Source: Streptosporangiaceae bacterium NEAU-GS5 (GTDB taxonomy: Bacteria > Actinomycetota > Actinomycetes > Streptosporangiales > Streptosporangiaceae). Taken from it: a DNA stretch of 64,000 nucleotides. The first letter of the stretch is position 1, and each line of letters begins with the position of its first letter. This document shows positions 10,218 through 20,508 of the stretch, in pieces. Below the pieces are notes generated by a model that saw nothing but the letters and a program-made list of their open reading frames with translations, made no database searches and was not told where the DNA came from. The DNA lies in the NCBI GenBank assembly GCA_017592665.1, contig JAGFNW010000007.1:62001-126000 (forward strand), read 5' to 3'. The translations under genes and the position numbers were made by a program.

Positions 10218-10399
10218 GACAATCTTGGGCCCAGTCGCAAGCCTTACCCCAGTTGCGGCGTCGGCGACGCATCCCTCGGTCACGTTAGGCATGATGCCCG
10301 CCGCGATCGTGCATGTCGTCATGGTTCTCGGCTACGGATTGGTCACATTGACGAGACGATAACCATCGGTAATCGGATGAACACCGCTTCCGTTTGGTA

Positions 10400-10411
10400 T
10401 TTCCGCGGAAA
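10400..10411. promoter_or_regulatory. 12-bp perfect palindrome upstream of sigD
   Basis: TTTCCGCGGAAA is a perfect palindrome in the short region between sigD and the groEL terminator. It could be an operator or belong to the sigD promoter. A 12-bp palindrome is expected several times by chance in a window of this size, so confidence is low. Confidence 0.2.
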
Positions 10412-10451
10412 GCTCCATTTCAGGGGGTATTTATGACGCCCTTATATGCGA

Positions 10452-10481
10452 CACGGCCCCCGCTCGTAAGCGAGGGCCGTG
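10452..10481 (-). terminator. terminator hairpin after groEL1
   Basis: CACGGCCC (10452-10459) pairs with GGGCCGTG (10474-10481). After a C/A mismatch an inner CGCT/AGCG stem closes a four-base loop (10465-10468). It lies about 20 bases past the groEL stop. There is no U tract, as is common for actinomycete terminators. Confidence 0.65.
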
Positions 10482-10500
10482 ACGATTGCCGCGGAAGTGC

Positions 10501-12183
<1,683 letters not shown>

Positions 12184-12495
12184 CTACTTCTCGACGATCG
12201 CGAGCACGTCACGGGCCGAGAGCACCAGGTACTCCTCGCCGCCGTACTTGACCTCGGTGCCGCCGTACTTGCTGTAGAGGACGACGTCGCCCTCGTTGAC
12301 GTCGAGCGGAACGCGCTTCGTGCCGGACTCGTCCCAGTTGCCGGGACCCACAGCGAGCACACGGCCCTCCTGCGGCTTCTCCTTGGCGGTGTCCGGGATG
12401 ACCAGACCGGAAGCGGTGGTCTGCTCGGCTTCAAGCGGCTGGACCACGATGCGGTCACCAAGCGGCTTAACGGGAACCTTAGTGGCGGTCGTCAC
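12184..12495 (-). CDS. groES: 10-kDa co-chaperonin GroES
   Basis: A 103-residue lid of the GroEL chamber. It shows [24 protein letters not shown] with the mobile loop at about 25-35, and the family end [18 protein letters not shown]. Length is normal. It is the first gene of the groES-groEL1 operon, about 95 bases downstream of a CIRCE operator. The start is supported by an AGGGGAGG-like ribosome site just upstream. Confidence 0.97.
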   Translation of the reverse strand: MTTATKVPVKPLGDRIVVQPLEAEQTTASGLVIPDTAKEKPQEGRVLAVGPGNWDESGTKRVPLDVNEGDVVLYSKYGGTEVKYGGEEYLVLSARDVLAIVEK

Positions 12496-12589
12496 GATCG
12501 GACCTCCCCTTCAGATTGCGATGAATGAGCTGAAGAGGCGACCAGCGGCCTGCCGTCGCGGGTGTCAGACCTGTCTCGTCGCGTATTTC

Positions 12590-12614
12590 TGGCACTCTCG
12601 ATAGGCGAGTGCCA
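12590..12614. promoter_or_regulatory. CIRCE element (HrcA operator)
   Basis: TGGCACTC (12590-12597), nine bases, then GAGTGCCA (12607-12614): a perfect 8-9-8 inverted repeat. It agrees with the CIRCE consensus TTAGCACTC-N9-GAGTGCTAA except at the outermost bases. HrcA binding here would repress groES-groEL1 until heat stress. Confidence 0.9.
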
Positions 12615-12710
12615 AAACGAAACAGTATGCAAGCGGGCCGTGGCAGTCAACACGAACCACGATCACCCGAAGGTCGCCTCAGAAGCGCTGGTCACGGCGG
12701 CGGCACCGGC

Positions 12711-12723
12711 TACCGTCTGAGGG
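12711..12723 (+). promoter_or_regulatory. -10-like hexamer TACCGT, leaderless start
   Basis: TACCGT (12711-12716) lies six bases before the GTG at 12723. This supports that codon as the start of the downstream methyltransferase rather than the open frame reaching back to the CIRCE element. Confidence 0.4.
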
Positions 12724-13895
12724 TGGCCCTCGACGACCTCGACGCGTTCCGCGCGTTGCTGACCCCATTGGGGCGCCAGGCGCTCGCCGAGGCGGCAGAG
12801 GTGATCGGAAACGACCCGGTCGCGGCCGCCACCCGCCTCAGGAAGACCTACGACGCCGCGCTCACTTCGGCCGCGCTCACCCAGGCGGGCCTCCGGGCGC
12901 GGGCGCGGGAGAAATTCGGCGCCGACGCCGAGGTGATGTATTTCACACCACACGGCCTGGAGCAGTCCACGCGCGCCGAGGTGGCCGCCCATCGCGCCGC
13001 GCGGCTCGCGGCCCTCCGGCCGGGCGAGGTGAGCGTCGCCGACGCGTGCTGCGGGATCGGCGGCGACCTGATCGCGCTGGCCCGGGCCGGGTGCCGGGTG
13101 GACGCCGTGGATCTCGACCCGCTCACAGCGGCCGTGGCCGCCGCCAACGCCGCCGCGCTCGGGCTGTCGCCCCAGGCCTCCGTCCGTACGGCGGACGCCG
13201 CCACGCTCGATCCTGCCGCCTATGACGTGCTGTTCGCCGACCCGGCCCGGCGGTCGGGGCGCGGGCGCACGTTCGACCCGGAGGCGTATCAGCCACCGTG
13301 GCCCGTGGTGCTGGCGATGATCGGCCGGGCCAAGGCGGCCTGCCTCAAGGTCGCGCCCGGCATCCCGTACGAGTTCATTCCCCAGGAGGCGGAGGCCGAG
13401 TGGGTCTCCTTCCGCGGGGAGGTCAAGGAGGCCGTCCTCTGGATGACCGAGGACCGGCGGATCACGCGCCGGGCCACGCTCCTGCCGTACGGCGAGACCT
13501 TGACGGCCACCGGCGCGCAGGCGGAGACCGGGCCGGTCGGCCGATATCTGTACGAGCCCGACGGGGCCGCCGTACGCGCCCATCTCGTCGGGGAGGTCGC
13601 CGAGATGATCGGCGGCCGGCTGATCGACCCTCAGATCGCCTATCTCACCGGCGACGACCCGATCGAGACGCCGTGGGCCTCCTGCCACGAGGTGACCGAG
13701 GTCATGCCGTTCTCGCTGAAGAGGCTGCGCGCGGCGCTCCGCGACCGCCGGGTCGGCACCCTCACGATCAAGAAACGCGGCTCGGCCGTCGATGTCGAGC
13801 GCCTGCGCAAGGACCTGCGCCTGTCCGGCGGCAACGCCGCCACGGTGGTCCTCACCCGCGTCGGCGACCGGCCGATCGCCATCCTCTGCGGTTAA
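12723..13895 (+). CDS. class I SAM-dependent methyltransferase with THUMP-like domain
   Basis: A 390-residue protein. The SAM-binding motif VADACCGIGGDLIALARAG lies near 103-121, followed by the acidic end of strand 2, VDAVDLDPLTA. A motif-IV-like FADPARRSGRGR suggests modification of RNA or DNA bases. The C-terminal part (LKRLRAALRDRRVGTLTIKKRG to AIILCG-like end) fits the THUMP-like C-terminal domain of actinobacterial methyltransferases. The substrate is unknown, most likely RNA. The GTG at 12723 is preferred because of the -10-like hexamer six bases upstream. It is divergent from groES. Confidence 0.8.
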   Translation: MALDDLDAFRALLTPLGRQALAEAAEVIGNDPVAAATRLRKTYDAALTSAALTQAGLRARAREKFGADAEVMYFTPHGLEQSTRAEVAAHRAARLAALRPGEVSVADACCGIGGDLIALARAGCRVDAVDLDPLTAAVAAANAAALGLSPQASVRTADAATLDPAAYDVLFADPARRSGRGRTFDPEAYQPPWPVVLAMIGRAKAACLKVAPGIPYEFIPQEAEAEWVSFRGEVKEAVLWMTEDRRITRRATLLPYGETLTATGAQAETGPVGRYLYEPDGAAVRAHLVGEVAEMIGGRLIDPQIAYLTGDDPIETPWASCHEVTEVMPFSLKRLRAALRDRRVGTLTIKKRGSAVDVERLRKDLRLSGGNAATVVLTRVGDRPIAILCG

Positions 13896-13945
13896 AGCAG
13901 GGCATTAACGGGGGAACCGCGATCTTTCAAAGTCCCCGCCTATAG

Positions 13946-13979
13946 CACTGTGACGAAGGGCTACCCTCTCGTGACAGTG
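13946..13979. promoter_or_regulatory. 34-bp nearly perfect dyad between two plus-strand genes
   Basis: CACTGTGACGA (13946-13956) and TCGTGACAGTG (13969-13979) pair at 10 of 11 positions. The 12-base interior contains AGGG-CTA-CCCT, so nearly the whole segment can fold. It could be a terminator for the upstream methyltransferase gene or an operator for the coiled-coil gene. There is no T tract. Confidence 0.5.
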
Positions 13980-14013
13980 CGTGTCCGCGCCCGACATTCC
14001 CAAAGGAGCCCCC

Positions 14014-15483
14014 GTGGACCACTCCAACCACACCCTCCTCCAGGCGGGCAGCCAGACCGCCATCTCCGACCGGATGCGCGAGCTGCTGGCACGCGCCGCG
14101 CAGGACCACGTCTATGAGCAGCGCACCCAGGGCGCGGTGCTCGACGAGATCCGCCAACGGCTCGAAGGCATGGAATGGCTGCTGCGTGAGGTGCGCGAGC
14201 GCGAGCTCGGCGGCCTCGGCGGCGTGCTCGAGTCGGTCAGCGGCCGCATCGACGACTTCACGGTCCGCCCGCCCGGCTGGGCCGAAGGCCTGGCCCAGCA
14301 CGTCGAGCTCGTGCGCGACCATGTCGACGCGGTCGCCGACCGGGTCGGGGGCGTGGGCGACCGCGTCGAGCACGTCACGAGCCAGGTCACCCCGCTCGGC
14401 GAGCTGCCGAGCCTGTGGGCCGACGTCGGCACCGTGGGCGAGAGCGTCGACGAGGCCCTGGCCCGCCTCCAGGCGGTCCTGGAGGCGGGCCAGGCCACCA
14501 CCGAGCGGATGAGCGAGTTCGCACGCCGGCTGGGGCAGCTGCAGGCCAGCATGGAGGCCGCGGCGGCCCGCTTCACCCGGCTCGACAAGGCCGTCGCCGA
14601 GCTGGCCGCGCAGAACGAGCGGCTGGAAGGCGGCGTCACCGCCCTCGCCGAGTGCGTCGGCGACACGGTCGGGTCGGCGGCCGACCGCATGGTCGCGGCC
14701 ATCGACCAGATGCAGCTGTCGATGGCCACGCGCCTGACCGAGGTCGACGCCCGCCTGACGGCCATCGAGACGGCCCAGCAGGGTGTCACGGCGCGTGTCG
14801 AGCAGTCCGAGACAGTCGTCGCGAAGACGGTCGAGCGCCGGGCCGGCGAGGTGGAGTCCCTGGTGCGCGGCGTCGCCGCCCGGCTCGACCGGATCGACGG
14901 CCGCATCGAGACGGCCGACACCTGCCTCGCCGACGTCGACACCCGGCTGACCGGGACCGAGTCCCAGCTCACCGCCTTCGCCGACCGGATGACCGTGCTC
15001 GACGCCGGCGTGAGCGCGGCCGAGGGCCGGCTCGCGACCCGCCTCGACCAGGTGGCCGAGCGCCTCGACACGGTCGACGACCAGGTGGAGGCGGTCAGCC
15101 AGCGGGTCGGGCAGCTGCCGGCCACGCTGGAGATCGCCGAGCTGCACAGGACGGTGGCGGGCATCAGCGACCTGCACCGCGAGGTCGCCGGCGTGGGCGA
15201 CCTGCACAAGCAGGCCGAGGCCGATCAGACGACCCGGTTCGACGCGCTCGACGTCCGCCTGGCCGAGGCCGCCGCGGCCCTCACGCCGCTTCTGGAGGCC
15301 GTCACGGCCCGCCCCGACCACGGCCAGCTGGCCGCCACGCTCGACGAGCGGCTGGACGAGAAGCTCGCCGAGGCCGTGACGCCCGCCCACAGCGAGATGA
15401 CGCGCCGCCTCGGCGCGCTGGAGGAGACCATGCTCGCGCTGGCCGAGGCCCTGCTGCGCCCCACCCGGAACGCCAAGGACTAG
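14014..15483 (+). CDS. long coiled-coil protein of unknown function
   Basis: A 489-residue protein predicted to be almost entirely alpha-helical coiled coil from about residue 20 to 470. It contains degenerate units such as VEHVTSQVTPLGEL, VDARLTAIETAQQG, LDRIDGRIETADT and VAERLDTVDDQVEAV with heptad-like hydrophobic spacing. No signal peptide or membrane segment is visible, so a cytoplasmic scaffold is likely. Cysteines are rare. The GTG at 14014 has AAAGGAG five bases upstream, better than the frame-open GTG at 13981. It converges on tsaD with 15 bases between stops. I cannot name a function. Confidence 0.75.
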   Translation: MDHSNHTLLQAGSQTAISDRMRELLARAAQDHVYEQRTQGAVLDEIRQRLEGMEWLLREVRERELGGLGGVLESVSGRIDDFTVRPPGWAEGLAQHVELVRDHVDAVADRVGGVGDRVEHVTSQVTPLGELPSLWADVGTVGESVDEALARLQAVLEAGQATTERMSEFARRLGQLQASMEAAAARFTRLDKAVAELAAQNERLEGGVTALAECVGDTVGSAADRMVAAIDQMQLSMATRLTEVDARLTAIETAQQGVTARVEQSETVVAKTVERRAGEVESLVRGVAARLDRIDGRIETADTCLADVDTRLTGTESQLTAFADRMTVLDAGVSAAEGRLATRLDQVAERLDTVDDQVEAVSQRVGQLPATLEIAELHRTVAGISDLHREVAGVGDLHKQAEADQTTRFDALDVRLAEAAAALTPLLEAVTARPDHGQLAATLDERLDEKLAEAVTPAHSEMTRRLGALEETMLALAEALLRPTRNAKD

Positions 15484-15498
15484 GGAAGTGCCCGCCGC

Positions 15499-16530
15499 TC
15501 AGCCCGTCAGCGCCACCGTGGTGATGGGCAGCGACGAGTCGGCGGGGATGTCGAGCGATGACGGGGTCGCGCCGGCGGCGAGCAGACTGCTCCCGAGCGC
15601 GGCGACCATGGCCCCGTTGTCGGTGCACAGCCCGGGCCGCGGCACCCGCAGCCGGACTCCCGCGGCCGCGCAGCGCTCGGCGGCCAGGGCCCGCAGCCGC
15701 GAGTTGGCCGCCACGCCGCCGCCGATCAGCAGATCCTCCACGCCGTGCTCGGCGCAGGCCTGCAGCGCCTTGCGGGTGAGCACGTCGACGACCGCCTCCT
15801 GGAAGGACGCGGCCACGTCAGGCACCGAGACCTGCGGATTGGCCTCGACATAGCGGGCCACCGCGGTCTTGAGCCCGGAGAACGAGAAATCAAGCGTCCC
15901 GTCGTCGACCTTGCCGCGCGGGAACCCGATCGCCGTTTCCGAACCCTCGCGGGCCGCCCGGTCGATGTGCGGCCCGCCGGGGAACGGCAACCCGAGGACG
16001 CGCGCCACCTTGTCGAACGCCTCGCCGGCCGCGTCGTCGACGGTCGAGCCGAGCGAGACGACCTCTCTGGCCACATCCGGCACCAGCAGCAGCGACGAGT
16101 GCCCGCCCGAGACCAGCAGCGCGATCGCCGGCCGCGGCAGCGGCCCGTGCTCGAGCTGGTCGACCGCGACGTGGGCGGCGAGATGGTTCACGCCGTACAA
16201 CGGCACGCCGAGACCCATCGCGTACGCCTTGGCGGCGGCCACGCCCACGAGCAGGGCGCCGGCCAGGCCCGGACCGGCGGTCACGGCGACCGCGTCGACG
16301 TCCTTCCACGAGAGCCCGGCCTTGGACAGCGCGCTCTCCACGGTCGGCGTCATCGCCTCCAGGTGGGCGCGCGAGGCGACCTCGGGCACCACGCCGCCGA
16401 AGCGGGCGTGCTCGTCCATGCTGGAGGCGATCGTGTCGGCCAGCAGGGTGTGCCCGCGGACCAGCCCCACGCCGGTCTCGTCGCAGGACGTCTCGATGCC
16501 CAGCACGATCGGCTGCTCAGCCCTGCTCAT
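15499..16530 (-). CDS. tsaD: tRNA t6A37 threonylcarbamoyltransferase subunit TsaD
   Basis: A 343-residue enzyme that transfers threonylcarbamoyl to A37 of ANN-decoding tRNAs. It has the N-terminal [17 protein letters not shown] and the metal-site histidines in [10 protein letters not shown]. Later family motifs are [21 protein letters not shown] and the C-terminal [14 protein letters not shown]. Length is normal. It overlaps rimI by 14 bases and is the last gene of the tsaB-rimI-tsaD run. Confidence 0.96.
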   Translation of the reverse strand: MSRAEQPIVLGIETSCDETGVGLVRGHTLLADTIASSMDEHARFGGVVPEVASRAHLEAMTPTVESALSKAGLSWKDVDAVAVTAGPGLAGALLVGVAAAKAYAMGLGVPLYGVNHLAAHVAVDQLEHGPLPRPAIALLVSGGHSSLLLVPDVAREVVSLGSTVDDAAGEAFDKVARVLGLPFPGGPHIDRAAREGSETAIGFPRGKVDDGTLDFSFSGLKTAVARYVEANPQVSVPDVAASFQEAVVDVLTRKALQACAEHGVEDLLIGGGVAANSRLRALAAERCAAAGVRLRVPRPGLCTDNGAMVAALGSSLLAAGATPSSLDIPADSSLPITTVALTG

Positions 16531-16975
16531 CGCTCTTCCTCACCATCGTCACGGCGTCGGTGCCGTCTTCGTAGTAGGCCCGGCGGACGCCGATCCGCTC
16601 GAAGCCGAACTTCGCGTACATGGCCTGCGCCGCCGGATTGTCGGCGCGGACCTCGAGGAACACCGCCGAGGCCCCCCGGCGGACGGCCTCGGCCAGCAGA
16701 CTTTCCAGCAGGAGCGTGCCGATCCCTGATCGGCGGTGCTCCGCGAGCACGGCGATCGTCTGCACGTCGGCCTGATCCCCCGCCGCGGCCAGGCCGGCGT
16801 AGCCGACGATCTCGCCGTCGGCCACCGCGACCACGTAGTGCCGCGTGCGCGGCTGATCGCGGAGCTCGCCGCGCATCATGCCCTCGGTCCACGCGTCCGC
16901 GGGGAAGGTGGCCCGCTCGAGGGCCATGACCGCGGACAGATCCTCTTTGGTCATCTGGCGGAGCAGGACGCTCAC
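16517..16975 (-). CDS. rimI: ribosomal protein S18-alanine N-acetyltransferase RimI
   Basis: A 152-residue GNAT acetyltransferase. The acetyl-CoA site is [19 protein letters not shown] and the C-terminal family stretch is [19 protein letters not shown]. It is annotated as acting on the N-terminal Ala of S18, but in t6A operons of this type it may acetylate other N-termini. The GTG start overlaps the tsaB stop by four bases (GTGA) and its end overlaps tsaD, so the three genes are translationally coupled. Confidence 0.92.
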   Translation of the reverse strand: MSVLLRQMTKEDLSAVMALERATFPADAWTEGMMRGELRDQPRTRHYVVAVADGEIVGYAGLAAAGDQADVQTIAVLAEHRRSGIGTLLLESLLAEAVRRGASAVFLEVRADNPAAQAMYAKFGFERIGVRRAYYEDGTDAVTMVRKSDEQG

Positions 16976-17673
16976 GCCGTCACCCTCTTGGGCGCTCCCG
17001 GCACCTGGGCGTCCGGGCGGCGCAGATAGATCGGCCGGGCCGGGCCGAGGACGGCCAGGTCACGCGCCTTGTCGGGCGAGTCGATCCGGCCCTCGGGCAC
17101 CTTGGCGAGCGCCAGGGCCTCTTCGGGGGTCAGCTCGGCCAGCCGCTCGGCCGCGATGGCCGCGAGCGCCCCCGCCGGCGGATAGGCCTCGGGGCCGAGG
17201 CCGTAGAGCGCCGCGCCCGCGCCGATGACGGGAAGACCCGCGGGCAGGTCGTGCGGCTTGTCTACGTGGGGGCCGTCGAGGCGGGTCCGGGGGCCGGCGT
17301 AGCGCGCCCAGAAGACCTCCTTGCGGCGCGCGTCGGTCGCCACCAGGAACTCCCCTCGCTCCTCCACGGCGTAGGCGAGCGCGTCGAGCGTGCACACGCC
17401 GTACGCGGGAACGCCGAGCGTGGTGGCGAGCGCCTGCGCGGTCATCAGCCCGACCCGGAGGCCGGTGTAAGGACCCGGGCCGGAGCCGGCCACGACGGCC
17501 GTGACGTCGCCGAGCACGGCGCCGCTGTCGCGGAGCACGGCCTCGATGGACGGCGCGAGCAGCTCGCCGTGTCTTCGGGCGTCGATCGTCGTGGTCTCGG
17601 CGAGAACCCTCTCGCCGTCGTGCAGCGCAGCCGTTACGGCCGGGGTCGCCGTGTCGAAAGCCAGAACCAGCAC
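16972..17673 (-). CDS. tsaB: tRNA t6A biosynthesis protein TsaB
   Basis: A 233-residue ASKHA-fold partner that dimerises with TsaD and activates it. It begins LVLAFDTATPAVTAALHDG, has the core GPGPYTGLRVGLMTAQALA and the dimer segment YGVCTLDALA. The GTG at 17673 is chosen because it gives the family N-terminus; no strong ribosome site is seen and the frame is open 23 codons further. It is separated from tsaE by a sortase and a lipoprotein gene, an arrangement different from the usual compact cluster. Confidence 0.92.
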   Translation of the reverse strand: MLVLAFDTATPAVTAALHDGERVLAETTTIDARRHGELLAPSIEAVLRDSGAVLGDVTAVVAGSGPGPYTGLRVGLMTAQALATTLGVPAYGVCTLDALAYAVEERGEFLVATDARRKEVFWARYAGPRTRLDGPHVDKPHDLPAGLPVIGAGAALYGLGPEAYPPAGALAAIAAERLAELTPEEALALAKVPEGRIDSPDKARDLAVLGPARPIYLRRPDAQVPGAPKRVTA

Positions 17674-17738
17674 GGAGAACAAGCCTAGTGCCGCGACCGG
17701 CCAGGTTTGCCGCGAAGCAGCGGTGTCGCGACGCTCGG

Positions 17739-18275
17739 TCACGTCACGAGGGACGCGTACACGATGACGTTGTCCACGTACTCGTGGTGAGTCCAGTCGA
17801 AGGCCCCGCCGCAGGTGATCAGGCGCAGGCCCTGCCCCTCATAGACCCGGTCGGAGGGAAAGCGGTTCTTCGGCACCTTCTCCACCGAGTCCACCTCGTA
17901 CTGCGCGGTCTTCCCATCGCTGCGCAGCACTTTGACGATCTCGCCGGGGCGCATGTCGCGCAGCTTGTAGAACACGGCAGGAGCGGACTTGGTGTCCACG
18001 TGCCCGATGATCACCGAGGCGCCGGAGTCCCCAGGGACGGCGCTCCCGGTGTACCAACCGGCGGTCGACGGCTTGTCGAACGGCGGCAGCTCCACGTCGC
18101 CGTTGGCCGCAAGCCCGAGCTTCATCAGCGGCGCCTTCAGCGACAGCGCGGGAATGTCGATCCGCTTGGGCACCACCGTGGACGCGGCAGGCGTCGAGGC
18201 CAGCTGCTGGCGTCCCATCGCGGCAAGGATGAGCCCCGTGGCCACCGCCGCCAGGACCCAGCCCCCCCTCGCCAT
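17739..18275 (-). CDS. class F sortase
   Basis: A 178-residue membrane-anchored transpeptidase. The N-terminal hydrophobic segment (about 5-20) acts as signal anchor. The sortase fold follows, with catalytic His92 in VIIGHVDTKSAPAVFYKL and Cys155 in LRLITCGGAFD, the family signatures of class F. Such enzymes cleave sorting signals and attach or process surface proteins. The immediate upstream gene encodes a lipoprotein with a C-terminal hydrophobic tail beginning with LPTG, a possible substrate. It is inserted between tsaE and tsaB. Confidence 0.9.
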   Translation of the reverse strand: MARGGWVLAAVATGLILAAMGRQQLASTPAASTVVPKRIDIPALSLKAPLMKLGLAANGDVELPPFDKPSTAGWYTGSAVPGDSGASVIIGHVDTKSAPAVFYKLRDMRPGEIVKVLRSDGKTAQYEVDSVEKVPKNRFPSDRVYEGQGLRLITCGGAFDWTHHEYVDNVIVYASLVT

Positions 18276-18299
18276 CGTCAGGCCGCCGTCAGCGCTGTG

Positions 18300-18959
18300 T
18301 CACGACGAACGCCGGCGTGCCACGCCGACACCGACACCGAGGGCCGCGAGCAGTGCGATGACGGTCACGCCGGTGGGCAGCCCGGAGTCGTCCTGCGGGC
18401 CGCCTGCCGCCGTGCCGCCGCCGCCCGCGTGGATGGCGCCGGTCGGGTGGCTCGTGCTGGTGCTCGTGGCCGTACGCGTCGGGGTCGCCACCGCCGGGAG
18501 CACCCGCAGGGAGGCGCTGCCGATGTCGTTGGTCGCCTCACAGCGGATCTCGACCTTGTAGCCGCCGGGCTTGGCGTCGGCGCGGAGAATCGCGGTGCCC
18601 CTGACCTCAGGGACCGACACGAGCGGCGTGGCGATCGGGGTCGGCGCCGCGGAAGGCGACGGCGGTACGAGCGTGACGAGCCCTGTGAACGCTGAAGAAT
18701 GGGCGGTCGCGCGGTATTCGGTGCCGGTCTGGGGCTGCGGGCAGAACGCGCGCAGATGCACGTTCTTGGAGGATCCGCCGACGATGCGGGTCGGCTCGAC
18801 GATGACCCGGATGTCCTGCCGGGGTGGAATCGAGATCACTGGTGTGGTCGTGGGCGCGCTCGGAGTCGTGCTGGGCGAACTGGACGCCTCCGAAGCGGAG
18901 CATCCCACGACGCCGAGTAACAGCAAGCCTGCCGACGCCAACCCGAAGCCTGTGCGCAT
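18300..18959 (-). CDS. secreted lipoprotein with C-terminal sorting-like tail
   Basis: A 219-residue exported protein. The signal peptide ends in a lipobox LLLLGVVGC (Cys20). A Ser/Thr/Pro linker, a beta-rich middle part (IRVIVEPTRIVGGSSKN onward, about 50-160) and a second Thr/Ser/Pro linker follow. The end reads SGLPTGVTVIALLAALGVG then RRR, a hydrophobic stretch with positive tail like a sortase signal, although the exact LPxTG spacing is short by one residue. The ATG at 18959 follows GGAGGG. It sits 24 bases upstream of the sortase. The function is unknown. Confidence 0.75.
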   Translation of the reverse strand: MRTGFGLASAGLLLLGVVGCSASEASSSPSTTPSAPTTTPVISIPPRQDIRVIVEPTRIVGGSSKNVHLRAFCPQPQTGTEYRATAHSSAFTGLVTLVPPSPSAAPTPIATPLVSVPEVRGTAILRADAKPGGYKVEIRCEATNDIGSASLRVLPAVATPTRTATSTSTSHPTGAIHAGGGGTAAGGPQDDSGLPTGVTVIALLAALGVGVGVARRRSS

Positions 18960-19037
18960 GCACCCTCCCACCACACACCATGTACCCAGAAAATCTAGGC
19001 CAATCCATGGCAAAGATCGGTTTAACCACGCCGTAGG

Positions 19038-19475
19038 TCAAGAAAAGTGAGAGAACCGGCCTAGGTCGTCCTTGATGGTGATTTCTCGGGTTTCGTCGTC
19101 CCGGCGGGCGATGAGGATCTCCACGTGGTGGTCGGAAAGGCCTTCCACCAGGCCTTCCCCCCATTCCACGACCGTCACCGAGTCGCCCAGAGACGCGTCG
19201 AGGTCGAGATCGTCGACCTCGAGCGAGCCGCCCAGCCGATAGGCGTCGACGTGGACAAGCGGGGGGCCGTCTCCCAATGAGGGATGGACACGGGAAATCA
19301 CGAAAGTGGGCGAGGTGATCGGCCCGCGGACCTTGAGGCCTTCGCCGATCCCCTGGACCAGGGTGGTCTTTCCCGCGCCCAGGGGCCCGGTCAACACGAC
19401 GAGGTCTCCGGCGCGCAACAACCCGGCGATCTTCGCGCCGAGCGCCCTGGTCTCCTCCGCGGTGCTAACGATCAC
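19038..19475 (-). CDS. tsaE: tRNA t6A biosynthesis ATPase TsaE
   Basis: A 145-residue ATPase that drives turnover of the TsaB-TsaD complex. It carries the Walker A motif TGPLGAGKTTLVQGIGEGL (about 29-47) and the family segments ITSPTFVISR, HVDAYRL and VEWGEGL. A GTG start overlaps the end of the upstream hydrolase gene by 11 bases. Length is normal. Confidence 0.95.
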   Translation of the reverse strand: MIVSTAEETRALGAKIAGLLRAGDLVVLTGPLGAGKTTLVQGIGEGLKVRGPITSPTFVISRVHPSLGDGPPLVHVDAYRLGGSLEVDDLDLDASLGDSVTVVEWGEGLVEGLSDHHVEILIARRDDETREITIKDDLGRFSHFS

Positions 19476-20508
19476 GTTTGGCTCGCTTGATCAGATCATG
19501 CAGGGCGTCGTTGACGTCGCCCGGGCTCTCCAGTAGGACCAGATGCGAGGCTTCCGGCACCACCGTCAGCTTGGCGGTCGGCACGGCCGCCGCGATCGCC
19601 TTGCTGTGCTCGGGCGGGGTCAGCCAGTCGTCCTCACCGACGATGATCGACGTGGGGACCGAGTTGAGCACGTCGAGCGCGGTCAGCTTGTCGTGCGACA
19701 TCAGCGCCGGATAGAAGTCGGCGATCACGTCGAACGAGGTCGAGCGGATCATCGACTCCACGAAGTCGACCAGGGTCGGGCTGACGTTGCGCGCGTCGCC
19801 GAAGCCGAGATAGCGGGTGATCAGGAAGGCCACGTCGCTGCCGGCCTGCCGGCCGCGGTCGATCAGCGCGGCCCGCTTGCGCATCACCGAGACCGCGCCC
19901 GGCACGGCCTTGTGCACGACCTTCGACACCAGGGCCGGCAGGCCCAGGGTCACCTCGGCCAGCTTGCCCGCCGAGGTCGCGATCAGCGACACGCCCCTGA
20001 CCTTGTCGCCGAACAGCTCGGGATGGCGCTCGGCCAGCGCCATGATCGTCATGCCGCCCATCGAGTGGCCGACCAGCACGCACGGCCCGGGCACCAGCTC
20101 GTCGAGCACCTGGGCGAGATCCTCGCCGAGACGGTCGATCGTGCAGTCCTCCGACCGCTCGGACTGGCCGTGGCTGCGCTGATCCCACAGCACGATGCGG
20201 TGGTTGGCGCGCAGGTCGAGCCATTGGTAGTGCCATGACTCGGAGTTGAGACAGTAGCCGTGGCACAGCACGACCGTCAGGCCGTCCTTGGGCCCGTCGA
20301 CCTGGGCTTCCAGCCGTACGCCGTCGGAGGCGGTGAGCGTCACCGAACGGCCGTGCAGCTCTCCGAACGGCTCATCGGCCTCCGGGTCGGGCCGGAGCCG
20401 GATGCGGCCCACGGCGAGCCGCTTGGCCAGCGCCGCGGCCGCCACGCCCGCCGAGGCGGCGCCGACGACCGCCCCCGCGATGCCGACCTTCTGGCGTGTC
20501 GTCCTCAT
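19465..20508 (-). CDS. alpha/beta hydrolase
   Basis: A 347-residue hydrolase with an N-terminal hydrophobic segment (about 8-28), so it is probably membrane-anchored or exported. The nucleophile elbow is VGHSMGGM (Ser), preceded by the oxyanion segment VLCHGYCLNS. The acid lies in VGEDDWLTPP and the base in PEASHLVLLESP, completing a Ser-Asp-His triad. The substrate is unknown. It overlaps alr upstream (ATGA) and tsaE downstream, a conserved actinomycete order. Confidence 0.85.
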   Translation of the reverse strand: MRTTRQKVGIAGAVVGAASAGVAAAALAKRLAVGRIRLRPDPEADEPFGELHGRSVTLTASDGVRLEAQVDGPKDGLTVVLCHGYCLNSESWHYQWLDLRANHRIVLWDQRSHGQSERSEDCTIDRLGEDLAQVLDELVPGPCVLVGHSMGGMTIMALAERHPELFGDKVRGVSLIATSAGKLAEVTLGLPALVSKVVHKAVPGAVSVMRKRAALIDRGRQAGSDVAFLITRYLGFGDARNVSPTLVDFVESMIRSTSFDVIADFYPALMSHDKLTALDVLNSVPTSIIVGEDDWLTPPEHSKAIAAAVPTAKLTVVPEASHLVLLESPGDVNDALHDLIKRAKRDR

